A DNA stretch of 10,000 bases from Desulfarculus sp. (GCA_020216805.1 JAIWNN010000052.1:1-10000); one strand, 5' to 3'; counted from the first letter of the stretch, positions 1-5,351 are shown. Numbers and translations are program-made. The notes: generated by a model from the sequence alone, not told the origin.

Positions 1-94
1 CGGCAGCGGCCATCCGCTTGATGTCGGTGACGAAGCTCGGCCAAGGCCCCTTCTCCAGCTCGTCCAGCATCGGAGTCTGATGCATTTTTGCCAT
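1..94 (-). CDS. dsrA: Dissimilatory sulfite reductase subunit alpha, N-terminal fragment (gene continues beyond the left edge)
   Basis: Only the first 31 codons are in the window. They begin [18 protein letters not shown] and continue [13 protein letters not shown]. From memory this closely matches the start of DsrA of Desulfovibrio (MAKHATPKLDQLESGPWPSFVSDIKQ), including the invariant-looking GPWPSFV-DIK core. DsrA pairs with DsrB in the cytoplasmic siroheme and iron-sulfur enzyme that reduces sulfite in sulfate respiration, with DsrC as sulfur-carrying partner. The first ATG at 94 is chosen because a strong GGAGGA lies 8 nt upstream; the ATG three codons later is less well placed. dsrB would be expected next, to the left, but cannot be seen. 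The catalytic and cofactor-binding parts are outside the window, so activity and direction (reductive or oxidative type) cannot be judged here. Confidence 0.9.
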   Translation of the reverse strand, partial: MAKMHQTPMLDELEKGPWPSFVTDIKRMAAA

Positions 95-327
95 GGAAAA
101 GTTCCTCCGCTATGAGTTCTTTGGGACGTTCGCTTCTAAAATTAAGAGTTCTACGGCGTTGTCCGGTCCCGCCCAGGGATTCCGCCCCCGGCGTCCGCCG
201 GAGAAAGGCTGCCGGCAACTCCGGGGCGCCGCGGGAAGCCACCGCGCCGCGCCGGACAGGCGTCGCTGGTCACCTGCTTACCGTGATTCGAAAAAAGGGA
301 ACTGGATTAATCCCTTTGTTCACAATG
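95..327 (-). promoter_or_regulatory. Long structured 5' leader of dsrA
   Basis: From the predicted transcription start near 327 to the dsrA ATG is about 233 nt without a convincing gene. The leader holds a strong GC hairpin: arms at 225-234 and 242-253 pair over 10 bp with a 2-nt bulge. AT-rich sequence (around 130-145, TTAATTTTAG on the minus strand) lies between this hairpin and the ribosome binding site. No known riboswitch class is recognised. The length could reflect post-transcriptional control or an alternative, closer promoter; neither can be settled from sequence. Confidence 0.45.
103..108 (-). promoter_or_regulatory. Shine-Dalgarno site of dsrA
   Basis: On the minus strand the sequence reads GCGGAGGAACTTTTCC directly before ATG. 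GGAGGA is a near-full anti-16S match with 8 nt to the start codon. It fixes the dsrA start at 94 and suggests efficient translation, as expected for an abundant respiratory enzyme. Confidence 0.75.
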
Positions 328-329
328 GG
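312..329. promoter_or_regulatory. 18-bp dyad at the dsrA transcription start, candidate operator
   Basis: The plus strand reads CCCTTTGTTCACAATGGG, an inverted repeat of the form CCC-n-TTGT-nn-ACAA-n-GGG (14 of 18 positions symmetric). It covers roughly -2 to +16 of the predicted dsrA transcript, a classical repressor position. The TTGT/ACAA half sites resemble those of Rex- and CRP/FNR-type sites, but the spacing is shorter than in the usual Rex or HcpR operators, so the regulator is not identified. A second, perfect 10-bp palindrome, GGATTAATCC, overlaps its left edge at 304-313. Confidence 0.45.
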
Positions 330-333
330 CCAG

Positions 334-362
334 ATTATAGGAAGCCCCCCGGGGCGTGTCAA
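334..362 (-). promoter_or_regulatory. Consensus sigma70 promoter reading toward dsrA
   Basis: On the minus strand TTGACA (362-357) is followed by a 17-bp spacer (356-340) and TATAAT (339-334). Both hexamers match the housekeeping consensus at all six positions and the spacing is ideal. Transcription should start around 327 and run to dsrA. The spacer contains the palindrome CCCCGGGG. A perfect promoter is rare in bacteria and usually implies either very high constitutive output or the need for a repressor; a dyad sits right at the start site. Confidence 0.8.
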
Positions 363-382
363 CCAAAAAAGGGGGGCGACGC

Positions 383-411
383 TTGCCCTAATCCCGCTTA
401 ATGGTTAACAT
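383..411 (+). promoter_or_regulatory. Possible weak promoter of the 89-residue protein gene
   Basis: TTGCCC (383-388), a 17-bp spacer and TAACAT (406-411) match the sigma70 hexamers at 4 of 6 positions each. The predicted start near 418 would leave a leader of only about 24 nt, and no Shine-Dalgarno sequence precedes the ATG at 442. This promoter is divergent from, and back-to-back with, the strong dsrA promoter. Confidence 0.3.
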
Positions 412-441
412 CCCGCCTATGACACCCCCCATGGTTGCACA

Positions 442-711
442 ATGATCGAATCCGGCCATCCCTCCATTGCCCAACGCTGTCAGAACCTGGCGGACCGCAT
501 CCGGGCCCAGGGCGCGGGCCAATGGCTGGATGGCAAGATCGAGCGCTATGACCGGGACGCCCTGATCTACCTCTGCAAGTTCGCCTTCATGACCGCCCTG
601 ATCACCAAAAACGAGATCGCGGCCATCCTGGAGTTGGACCGGGCCGAGCTCAAGGCCATGGTGCGGGGTTGGTACGACGATCACCGCGCCAAGGGTTGCG
701 GCATGTGCTGA
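442..711 (+). CDS. Small cytoplasmic protein of unknown function, HTH-like, with C-terminal CxxC, divergent from dsrA
   Basis: The gene encodes 89 residues. I do not recognise the family. Codon use is strongly GC3-rich like the neighbours, so it is very likely real. There is no signal peptide or membrane helix. The N-terminal half (residues 8-50) looks helical. Residues 55-75 (TKNEIAAILELDRAELKAMVR) resemble a short helix-turn-helix, though this is pattern impression only. The protein ends KGCGMC, a CxxC pair (C86, C89), and has two more cysteines at C13 and C45, which could bind metal or respond to redox. The ATG at 442 lacks a Shine-Dalgarno site; an ATG at 431 runs straight into a stop. 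It is transcribed away from dsrA and shares its intergenic region, so a role in dsr regulation is conceivable but unproven. It is not DsrD, whose sequence differs. Confidence 0.75.
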   Translation: MIESGHPSIAQRCQNLADRIRAQGAGQWLDGKIERYDRDALIYLCKFAFMTALITKNEIAAILELDRAELKAMVRGWYDDHRAKGCGMC

Positions 712-721
712 TCCGCAACCC
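693..721. terminator. 9-bp stem-loop spanning the stop codon of the 89-residue gene
   Basis: GGGTTGCGG (693-701) and CCGCAACCC (713-721) are perfect inverted repeats around an 11-nt loop that contains the TGA stop (709-711). It lies between convergent genes, so it could end transcription or protect 3' ends on either strand. There is no following T-tract, so intrinsic termination is not assured. Confidence 0.45.
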
Positions 722-753
722 AGGCCAGGCCGACGCCATCCGCGGCAACCGGA

Positions 754-1446
754 TTATTTGCCAAGCGAATTAAGCGCGTTGATCAGGGACGCGGCCGAGG
801 CTGGCGCGGCCGCCTCGCCCTTGGCCAGGATCTCGCTGGCGGTCAGGGCCCGGCCATAGACGGCCTTGGTGGTCTCGGCGTCGTACTCCAGCCCCGCCCC
901 CTCCAGGGAGATGCCGGCGAAGGCGCCCTTGGCCCGGGAATAGGAGTAGACGTCGGCGTAGAGATCGGCCCCGGTCACCCCGGCCTCGGCCCGCCGGCCC
1001 ACCGGCCCGGCCGCCACCCCGATGTCGGCTCCGAACTTCACCTTGTTCTTCAAGATGCCATCCAGGCCCTTCTTGTTCATCACCAGCATGATCACGTCCA
1101 CCGCCTGGGCCCCGATCTGCAGCCCGGCGCTGACCCCGCCCATGGTGTAGAAGGCCGGTGCGCCAAAGGCGCCGTCGGCCCGGCGGGCGATGACCACCCC
1201 GGTGCCGTACTGGCCGCCCACGATGAAGCCGGCCTTGACCATGCCGGGAAAAATCACCACCGCCCGCGCCTTGCGCACCAGGTCCGAGGGGATGTTGCTG
1301 TCGGGGGCGAGCATGATCTGGCGCACCACCACCTCCGCCTCCTTGAGCTTCAGCTCGGCCTCCATCTTGTCGACGGCCAGGGCGGGCGTGGCCATCAGCG
1401 CCACCAGGCCCAGCACCGCGGCCAGGAGCGAGAATCCTTTGCGCAT
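754..1446 (-). CDS. Exported SYLF-domain (DUF500/Ysc84-like) lipid-binding protein
   Basis: This is a 230-residue protein with a clear signal peptide: MRKGF, a hydrophobic core to about residue 19, then TPALA with likely cleavage after A24. The mature part carries the SYLF signature: VIFPGMVKAGFIVGGQYGTG at about 64-83, FYTMGGVSAGLQIGAQ at 99-114, and the conserved FGADIGVAAGPVGR stretch at 138-151. In eukaryotes SYLF domains bind phosphoinositides; bacterial members are periplasmic or outer-membrane-associated proteins of unclear role. The ATG at 1446 is chosen because GGAGGAAGTC precedes it; an ATG four codons upstream overlaps that ribosome binding site. It starts 33 bp after the TPR gene stop on the same strand, so the two are probably co-transcribed. 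The C-terminus is rich in alanine and serine. Family assignment is firm; function in this organism is unknown. Confidence 0.88.
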   Translation of the reverse strand: MRKGFSLLAAVLGLVALMATPALAVDKMEAELKLKEAEVVVRQIMLAPDSNIPSDLVRKARAVVIFPGMVKAGFIVGGQYGTGVVIARRADGAFGAPAFYTMGGVSAGLQIGAQAVDVIMLVMNKKGLDGILKNKVKFGADIGVAAGPVGRRAEAGVTGADLYADVYSYSRAKGAFAGISLEGAGLEYDAETTKAVYGRALTASEILAKGEAAAPASAASLINALNSLGK

Positions 1447-1479
1447 GACTTCCTCCATTCAAGGGGGGGTTGGGATGGT

Positions 1480-2214
1480 TCAGGTCCGTTGGTCGGGTTG
1501 GCCGCTCAGACGCAGGATCTCCCCGCGCACCTGGTTGGCCCGGGTGTGCTGCCCCAGCTCGCGGTAGACCGCCTCGGCCTGGGCCAGGTTTTTGAGCGCC
1601 GGGCCCAGGGAGCCGGCCTCGGCTTGGAGGGAGCCCACCCCCACCAGGGCCAGGGCCAGGCGCTGATGGTCGCCCAGCTCCTGGGCGGCCAGTCCCATGC
1701 GCTCGTAGGCGGCCAAGGAGCGCGCGGTCTGGCCCGTCCGACGCAGCATGGGGGCCAGGTTCTGGTTCAGGACCACCTCCGCCACCTTGTCCCCGGCCCC
1801 GGAGATCAGCTCCAAGGCCCGCTCCAGACAGGCGGCCGCCTCCTCCCAGCGTTCGGCCAGGGCCAGAAGCTGGGCCAGGCGCTCCAGGGCGGTGACCTGG
1901 CCCGGGATCTCCCCCGCCGCGGCAAAGGTCGCCAAAGCGCCCTTGAGCCGGCCGGCGGCGGCGGCCAGATCGCCCCGGCCTTGGTCGATGGCCGCCAGGC
2001 GCAGGTCCACCTGGGCCGCGCCGGTGGGATTGTCCAGCTTGGCGCAATAGTGTCGGGCCTCGTCCAGGGCCTCGGCGGCCTGATCCAGCCGACCCCGCTC
2101 CAGGTAGGCCACCCCCACCTTGAGCAGGGCGTTGGCCACCAGTTCCTCGCGGTCCAGTCCCCGGGCGGCATCAAGCTCGTCCAGGGCCTGGTTGAGATCG
2201 ATCTTCACCACCAT
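1480..2214 (-). CDS. Tetratricopeptide repeat (TPR) protein
   Basis: The gene encodes 244 residues, almost wholly helical and alanine/leucine-rich. About five TPR-like helical hairpins follow one another at roughly 40-residue spacing (near 26-59, 64-97, 105-137, 145-178 and 184-217), with typical pieces such as VGVAYLERGRLDQAAEALDE and EEAAACLERALELI. Such repeats form a superhelix for protein-protein binding. No signal peptide or membrane segment is visible, so it is probably cytoplasmic. The ATG at 2214 is preferred: GGGGAG lies 5 nt upstream and the TPR pattern begins soon after. The open frame continues another 116 codons upstream, but that part is low-complexity and unlike protein. It lies 33 bp upstream of the SYLF gene and is probably its operon partner. 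No enzymatic motif is seen and no specific function can be assigned. Confidence 0.8.
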   Translation of the reverse strand: MVVKIDLNQALDELDAARGLDREELVANALLKVGVAYLERGRLDQAAEALDEARHYCAKLDNPTGAAQVDLRLAAIDQGRGDLAAAAGRLKGALATFAAAGEIPGQVTALERLAQLLALAERWEEAAACLERALELISGAGDKVAEVVLNQNLAPMLRRTGQTARSLAAYERMGLAAQELGDHQRLALALVGVGSLQAEAGSLGPALKNLAQAEAVYRELGQHTRANQVRGEILRLSGQPDQRT

Positions 2215-2583
2215 CGTGCTCCCCGGCCCGCCGGTGGGCCAGTCTCCATCGCCCGGCGCGGCCGGGCCAATCATGGGTGACGCGCGCCAAATGTCCGTGG
2301 CCCGCCCCTCCCGGTGTTCAGGCCGGGTCCACCTCCACCAGCACCGTCTTGACGCGGGCGGCGCTGTTGCCCCCGGCGTGGGGGTTCGGCTCCCGCTCGG
2401 GCCCGAGCCATTCCTCCCCCAGCGCCATAATTCAAACCGCGCCCCGCGCCCGCATTGACAGGGCGGGGTCCCTCGGACCATGCTAAGGAGACTTGCGCCC
2501 TCGGGGTGCATTGTGCCGGCAAGCGCCGGCCCCTGGCAAGACACCCTGGCGGCCGTCCCCATCCGCGGAGAAACAAGAGGGCC
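2215..2583. other. Intergenic region between the divergent TPR and metallo-hydrolase genes
   Basis: The 369-bp gap contains the possible 36-codon ORF, a perfect 14-bp palindrome GCTCGGGCCCGAGC (2395-2408), and a GCCGGC-AAGC-GCCGGC hairpin (2515-2530). A TTGACA at 2455-2460 on the plus strand could be a -35 box for the hydrolase, but the best -10 (CATGCT, 18-bp spacing) is poor. No clear minus-strand promoter for the TPR gene was found. No RNA gene is recognised. Confidence 0.5.
2318..2428 (-). CDS. Possible small ORF, 36 residues, unknown
   Basis: An ATG at 2428 opens a frame that starts MALGEEWLGPEREPNPHAGG, ends ARVKTVLVEVDPA and stops at 2318. Nearly every codon ends in G or C and the composition is protein-like, unlike the overlapping frames. 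An in-frame TGA lies two codons before the ATG, so it is not the tail of a longer intact gene unless frameshifted. No ribosome binding site is evident. It lies 103 bp upstream of the TPR gene on the same strand. It may be a small protein, a degraded gene end or chance; I recognise no family. Confidence 0.3.
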   Translation of the reverse strand: MALGEEWLGPEREPNPHAGGNSAARVKTVLVEVDPA

Positions 2584-3246
2584 ATGAAACTAGCCGATGA
2601 CCTTTACGTTTACCCCTGGACCCAGGCCACGGCCAACAACTGCAACACCTTCCTGGTGGGCGGCCCGGCCCCGGTGATGATCGATCCGGGGCACGCCCGG
2701 CTCTACAAGCACGTGGAGCTGGGCCTGGCCAGCGATCACCAGGGGGAGGTCCCCAAGCTGGTGGTGGTCACCCACTGCCATCCCGACCACCTGGAGGCGG
2801 CCTTGGCCCTGCAAAAGGCCGGGTCCCGCCTGGCCCTGCTGGCGGCGGAGATGGAATACCTGGAGGGCGAGGGTCGGCGGCTGGCCGCCTCGCTGGGCAT
2901 GTCCCTGCCCGCTTTCCAGCCCGACATCCTGCTGGGCGAGGGCGAGCTGGTGGTGGGGCCGGAGAGCTTCCAGGTGCTGCACACCCCCGGACACTCGCCG
3001 GGGCACCTGTGTCTGTACTGGCCGCGCCACAAGGCGCTGTTCGCCGGCGACCTGGTCTTCGCCCAGGGGGTGGGCCGGGTGGATTTCCCCGGCGGCGACG
3101 GCGCGGCCCTGAAGCAGTCCCTGCAGCGGGTGGCGAGGCTGGATCTGGAATGGGTGCTCACCGGCCACGGCCCGGTGCTCAAGGGCAAGGCCAGCATCCA
3201 GCGCAACTTCCAGCTCATCGAGCAGCTCTACTTCGGTATGCTCTAG
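2584..3246 (+). CDS. Metallo-beta-lactamase-fold hydrolase, glyoxalase II-like
   Basis: This is a 220-residue cytoplasmic protein with the full set of MBL-fold metal ligands: THCHPDH at 63-69 (H64, H66, D68, H69), H137 in HTPGHSPGH, D155 in FAGD, and H195 in TGHGP. This indicates a binuclear zinc or iron centre and hydrolase chemistry, most like the glyoxalase II (hydroxyacylglutathione hydrolase) and related thioesterase-type subfamily. It lacks the extra C-terminal substrate-binding domain of classical GloB, so the substrate is open. The C65 between two metal histidines is unusual (often an aliphatic or small residue) but does not remove a ligand. The ATG at 2584 is preferred because the MBL fold starts at once (LYVYPW, NNCNTFLVGG); the frame is open upstream to 2455 but that stretch is arginine/proline-rich and not protein-like. 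AGAGGG lies close upstream. It converges on dnaA. Confidence 0.9.
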   Translation: MKLADDLYVYPWTQATANNCNTFLVGGPAPVMIDPGHARLYKHVELGLASDHQGEVPKLVVVTHCHPDHLEAALALQKAGSRLALLAAEMEYLEGEGRRLAASLGMSLPAFQPDILLGEGELVVGPESFQVLHTPGHSPGHLCLYWPRHKALFAGDLVFAQGVGRVDFPGGDGAALKQSLQRVARLDLEWVLTGHGPVLKGKASIQRNFQLIEQLYFGML

Positions 3247-3300
3247 CGCCCAGCGTTCCGCCTTGCCGGTGCACAGCCCAGGCGGTCGCGCCCAGCCCGG

Positions 3301-3323
3301 GGCTCGCCCGCATCCGCGCGGGC
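3301..3323. repeat. REP-like GC hairpin repeat, copy 1
   Basis: This 23-bp unit begins GGCTCGCCCGCATCC and ends GCGCGGGC. An identical unit lies at 3362-3384. Internally GCCCGC and GCGGGC form a hairpin. It sits between the convergent hydrolase and dnaA genes, where a bidirectional terminator or an extragenic palindromic repeat is plausible. Confidence 0.6.
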
Positions 3324-3361
3324 CAAGCGCGGCCTTGCGCAAGACGGGCGTATCGGCCATC

Positions 3362-3384
3362 GGCTCGCCCGCATCCGCGCGGGC
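3362..3384. repeat. REP-like GC hairpin repeat, copy 2
   Basis: This is an exact copy of the unit at 3301-3323, 61 bp downstream in the same orientation; similarity continues one mismatch later with AAGCG. The hairpin is 1 bp longer here (CGCCCGC with GCGGGCG). A further short hairpin GGCC-CTTT-GGCC follows at 3390-3401, close to the dnaA stop. Confidence 0.6.
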
Positions 3385-3412
3385 GAAGCGGCCCTTTGGC
3401 CCCCCCGCCGCC

Positions 3413-4738
3413 CTAGCTGCTGGCCAGGCCCAGGCGTTGTTCGAGATAGGCCAGCTCCTGGGCCAGCTTGGGGTCGGAGTCCAGGCCGCGCTCCACCTGC
3501 TCCACCCCGTACATCACGGTGCTGTGGTCGCGGTTGAAGGCGCGGCCCAGACTGGCGAAGCTGGCGTCGGTGTGGCGGCGGCAGAGATACAGGGCCAGGT
3601 TGCGGGGTCGGGTGACGGTCTTCTTGCGACTCTTGCCGGTGAGCACCGCCTGGTCGAGATTGTAGACTTGGGCCACCAGGCTTAAGATTTGGGCCGGGCT
3701 GACCCGTTTGAGTTCCAGGGCCAGGTGCCCCAGCACCTCGCCGGCCAGACGCAGGTCCATGGGCCGGCCGGTGAGGCTGCCCTGGGCCATGAGGCCCACC
3801 AGGGCCGATTGCAGGCGACGCACGTCGCTGCTGACGTGCTGGGCCAGGTATTCCAGGACCTCCTGGTTGACGGCTACTCCCTCTTCCCGGGCCAGGTTGC
3901 GCAGGATGGCCAACCTGGTCTGGTAATCGGGCGGCTCGATGGCGGCGGTGAGGCCGGAGGCCAGACGGCTGGCCAGACCCTTCTTGAGCCCCTTGACCTG
4001 GGCCGGGGGGCAGTTGCCGGTGAAAACGACGCGCTTGCCGGCGTCCAGCAGGGCGTCCAGGGTGTAGCCCAGCTCGTCCTGGGTCTTTTCTTTGCCGGCC
4101 AGGAACTGGACCTCCTCCAGCAGCAGCACGTCACAGGAGCGGCGGAATCGCTGCTTGAAGGCCTCCATGCGCTTGGCGCGCAGGGCGCCGATCATCTGGT
4201 TGGCGAAGTCCTCGGCGGTCAGATAGGCCACCCGGCAGCCAGGTTGATCGGACAGCACCTGGTGCCCCACCGCCTGGGTGAGGTGGCTCTTGCCCAGGCC
4301 GGTGCCGGAGACCAGAAACAAGGTGTTGGAGAACAGCCGCTGCCCCTGGGCCAGGGCCTTGGCGGCGGCCCAGGCGAATTCGTTGCCCCGGCCGGAGACG
4401 AACTTGTCGAACTGGAAGCGGTGGTTGAGCCGGGGAGGGGCCAGTTCGATATTGGGGAGGTTGAGCTGCTCCGGGGCTCGGGGCGGCTCGGCGGCCGGTC
4501 CGGGCAGCAGGGCCAAACTGACCTGGGGCCCGCCCGGCAGTTGGCTGGCGATTTGCTTGAAACGGGGCAGGTAGTGGTCCCGCACCCATGCGCGATGAAA
4601 GGCGTTGGGGCAGCCCAAGACCAGCTGCTGGGCGGTTTCCTCCAGAACCCGCAAGGGTTCCAGCCACACCTGGCATTCCTCGGGCTCCAGTTGGCTTCGC
4701 AGGGAGTCGAGCAAGTTATGCCACAACGAGGATGACAA
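3413..4738 (-). CDS. dnaA: Chromosomal replication initiator protein DnaA, divergent ATPase motifs
   Basis: DnaA is an AAA+ ATPase that binds DnaA boxes at oriC, melts the duplex and loads helicase. This copy has 441 residues. Domain I begins SSSLWHNLLDSL with WLEPL near 25; a short linker follows; the AAA+ core has Walker A GTGLGKSH (145-152), an arginine-finger-like SRL (257-259) and sensor II DVRRL (305-309). Domain IV ends with the DNA-binding signature RAFNRDHSTVMYG (399-411). Odd points: Walker B is LLLEEVQ where most DnaA have LLIDDIQ, and the usual TSD after sensor I strand is TGN. A TTG start at 4738 is chosen because GAGGGG lies 5 nt before it and SLWHxLL then sits at the usual N-terminal position; a GTG at 4750 is possible but has no ribosome binding site. 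dnaN is not adjacent. It could be the only DnaA or one of two paralogues. Confidence 0.92.
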   Translation of the reverse strand: MSSSLWHNLLDSLRSQLEPEECQVWLEPLRVLEETAQQLVLGCPNAFHRAWVRDHYLPRFKQIASQLPGGPQVSLALLPGPAAEPPRAPEQLNLPNIELAPPRLNHRFQFDKFVSGRGNEFAWAAAKALAQGQRLFSNTLFLVSGTGLGKSHLTQAVGHQVLSDQPGCRVAYLTAEDFANQMIGALRAKRMEAFKQRFRRSCDVLLLEEVQFLAGKEKTQDELGYTLDALLDAGKRVVFTGNCPPAQVKGLKKGLASRLASGLTAAIEPPDYQTRLAILRNLAREEGVAVNQEVLEYLAQHVSSDVRRLQSALVGLMAQGSLTGRPMDLRLAGEVLGHLALELKRVSPAQILSLVAQVYNLDQAVLTGKSRKKTVTRPRNLALYLCRRHTDASFASLGRAFNRDHSTVMYGVEQVERGLDSDPKLAQELAYLEQRLGLASS

Positions 4739-4742
4739 GACG

Positions 4743-4748
4743 CCCCTC
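4743..4748 (-). promoter_or_regulatory. Shine-Dalgarno site supporting the TTG start of dnaA
   Basis: The minus strand reads GTGAGGGGCGTC immediately before TTG. GAGGGG is well spaced for the TTG at 4738, whereas the GTG at 4750 is preceded by AATTCCTCTA with no purine-rich site. A rare start codon with a good ribosome binding site would fit limited DnaA synthesis. Confidence 0.5.
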
Positions 4749-4827
4749 ACTAGAGGAATTTTGGCTATTTTTGTGAACTATTCCGAAGCCTGGCAGGCTC
4801 ATTTGGAGTGCCTGATGATGTTGGCAA

Positions 4828-4851
4828 CCTTACCGGGAGCTTCCCGGAAGG
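4828..4851 (-). promoter_or_regulatory. Stem-loop within a possible dnaA promoter
   Basis: CCTTCCGGGA and TCCCGGTAAGG pair over 10 bp with one bulged base and an AGC loop. On the minus strand TTGACC (4855-4850), a 17-bp spacer containing this palindrome, and a poor -10 TAAGGT (4832-4827) form a candidate promoter about 90 bp before the dnaA start. The dyad may be an operator or RNA hairpin; the promoter is weak by sequence. Confidence 0.35.
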
Positions 4852-4894
4852 TCAATGCGGACCAGACGCGGAAGCTCGTCTGTGCCCGGCTAAC

Positions 4895-4903
4895 TTCTCC
4901 ACA
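4895..4903 (+). promoter_or_regulatory. Near-consensus DnaA box upstream of dnaA
   Basis: TTCTCCACA differs at one position from the TTATCCACA consensus. It lies about 155 bp upstream of the dnaA start, a usual place for DnaA autoregulation or for a single origin-proximal box. No second strong box was found in the same gap. Confidence 0.5.
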
Positions 4904-5051
4904 GAATCATCTCGCTGGTTTCACTGATATTTTTTACGACAATCCCGCAACAGGCGGGGAATAGGTTTTTTTTGGGCAAACCTGATAACTGGCAGACAGG
5001 CTTGGGCTTCTGGTTTATTTCACAGTTGTGGTGATTTTGACGCCACAATTG

Positions 5052-5070
5052 ATCGCTGATTATCTGCGAT
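5052..5070. promoter_or_regulatory. 19-bp dyad overlapping a -10-like element upstream of dnaA
   Basis: The sequence has the form ATCGC-n-GAT-n-ATC-n-GCGAT, with 8 of 9 base pairs symmetric about 5061. On the minus strand its centre reads GATAAT (5064-5059), a good -10 box for a dnaA-directed transcript, but no good -35 is found at 16-18 bp. The dyad is a plausible binding site for a dimeric regulator or origin-binding factor; its identity is unknown. Confidence 0.4.
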
Positions 5071-5351
5071 TTTCGCCTATTTTCTTTGAATAGCACTTTT
5101 TTTAATCCAAGAATTAGTGCGTTACGGCTAACGGAAGGAAATATGGGCTAGAAACCGGCCGCTGGCCCAGGATCGGTTTCGCAAAACCAGGGGACGGGCT
5201 TGCCTCCCCCCGCTTTCACCCATCATCCGCATCTTGGAAAGCCAGCGGGCCTTGTTGGATATTTTGCCGTTATTTATAGCTTTTTAAACATTTCTCCCCA
5301 GGGGCCGTCCGCCGGAGGGCGGGGCCGGGTCGCGGGCGCGTTCCCGCCGGG

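Larger units (their letters stand above)
4739..5351. other. AT-rich intergenic region between ald and dnaA
   Basis: There is no convincing gene in these 613 bp. Composition falls sharply: hand counts give 35 of 60 A/T at 4921-4980 and 37 of 60 at 5041-5100, against strongly GC-rich flanks. It contains the DnaA box at 4895-4903, T-rich runs (4930, 4965, 5095), the dyad at 5052-5070, and a GAAACCG/CGGTTTC inverted repeat (5151-5157 with 5174-5180). It includes the dnaA promoter region and could hold a DNA-unwinding element or part of a split origin. Confidence 0.55.

Noticed and set aside
88..408. Two overlapping plus-strand frames (about 100 codons each) across the dsrA leader
   Set aside because: Arg/Pro-rich without family character; they overlie the dsrA start, leader and consensus promoter.
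1489..2280. Long plus-strand open frame opposite the TPR gene
   Set aside because: It is glycine/glutamine/proline-rich and mirrors a high-GC gene on the other strand; the TPR pattern on the minus strand is far more convincing.
2455..2583. N-terminal extension of the metallo-hydrolase to 2455
   Set aside because: The extra 43 residues are Arg/Pro/Gly-rich and not protein-like, and the family fold begins at the ATG at 2584.
3247..3412. CRISPR array from the two 23-bp repeats
   Set aside because: Only two copies, palindromic and GC-rich, with one 38-bp gap between them that itself has REP-like sequence; no cas genes nearby.
3689..4735. 348-codon plus-strand open frame opposite dnaA
   Set aside because: It is an antisense shadow of dnaA caused by high GC3; no domain is recognisable.
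5025..5034. TGTGGTGAT as a reverse DnaA box
   Set aside because: Only 6 of 9 positions match, no better than chance in an AT-rich stretch.
4890..5096. 68-codon minus-strand frame in the AT-rich gap upstream of dnaA
   Set aside because: Codon use does not match the GC3-rich neighbours, it covers the DnaA box and T-runs, and no ribosome binding site is convincing.
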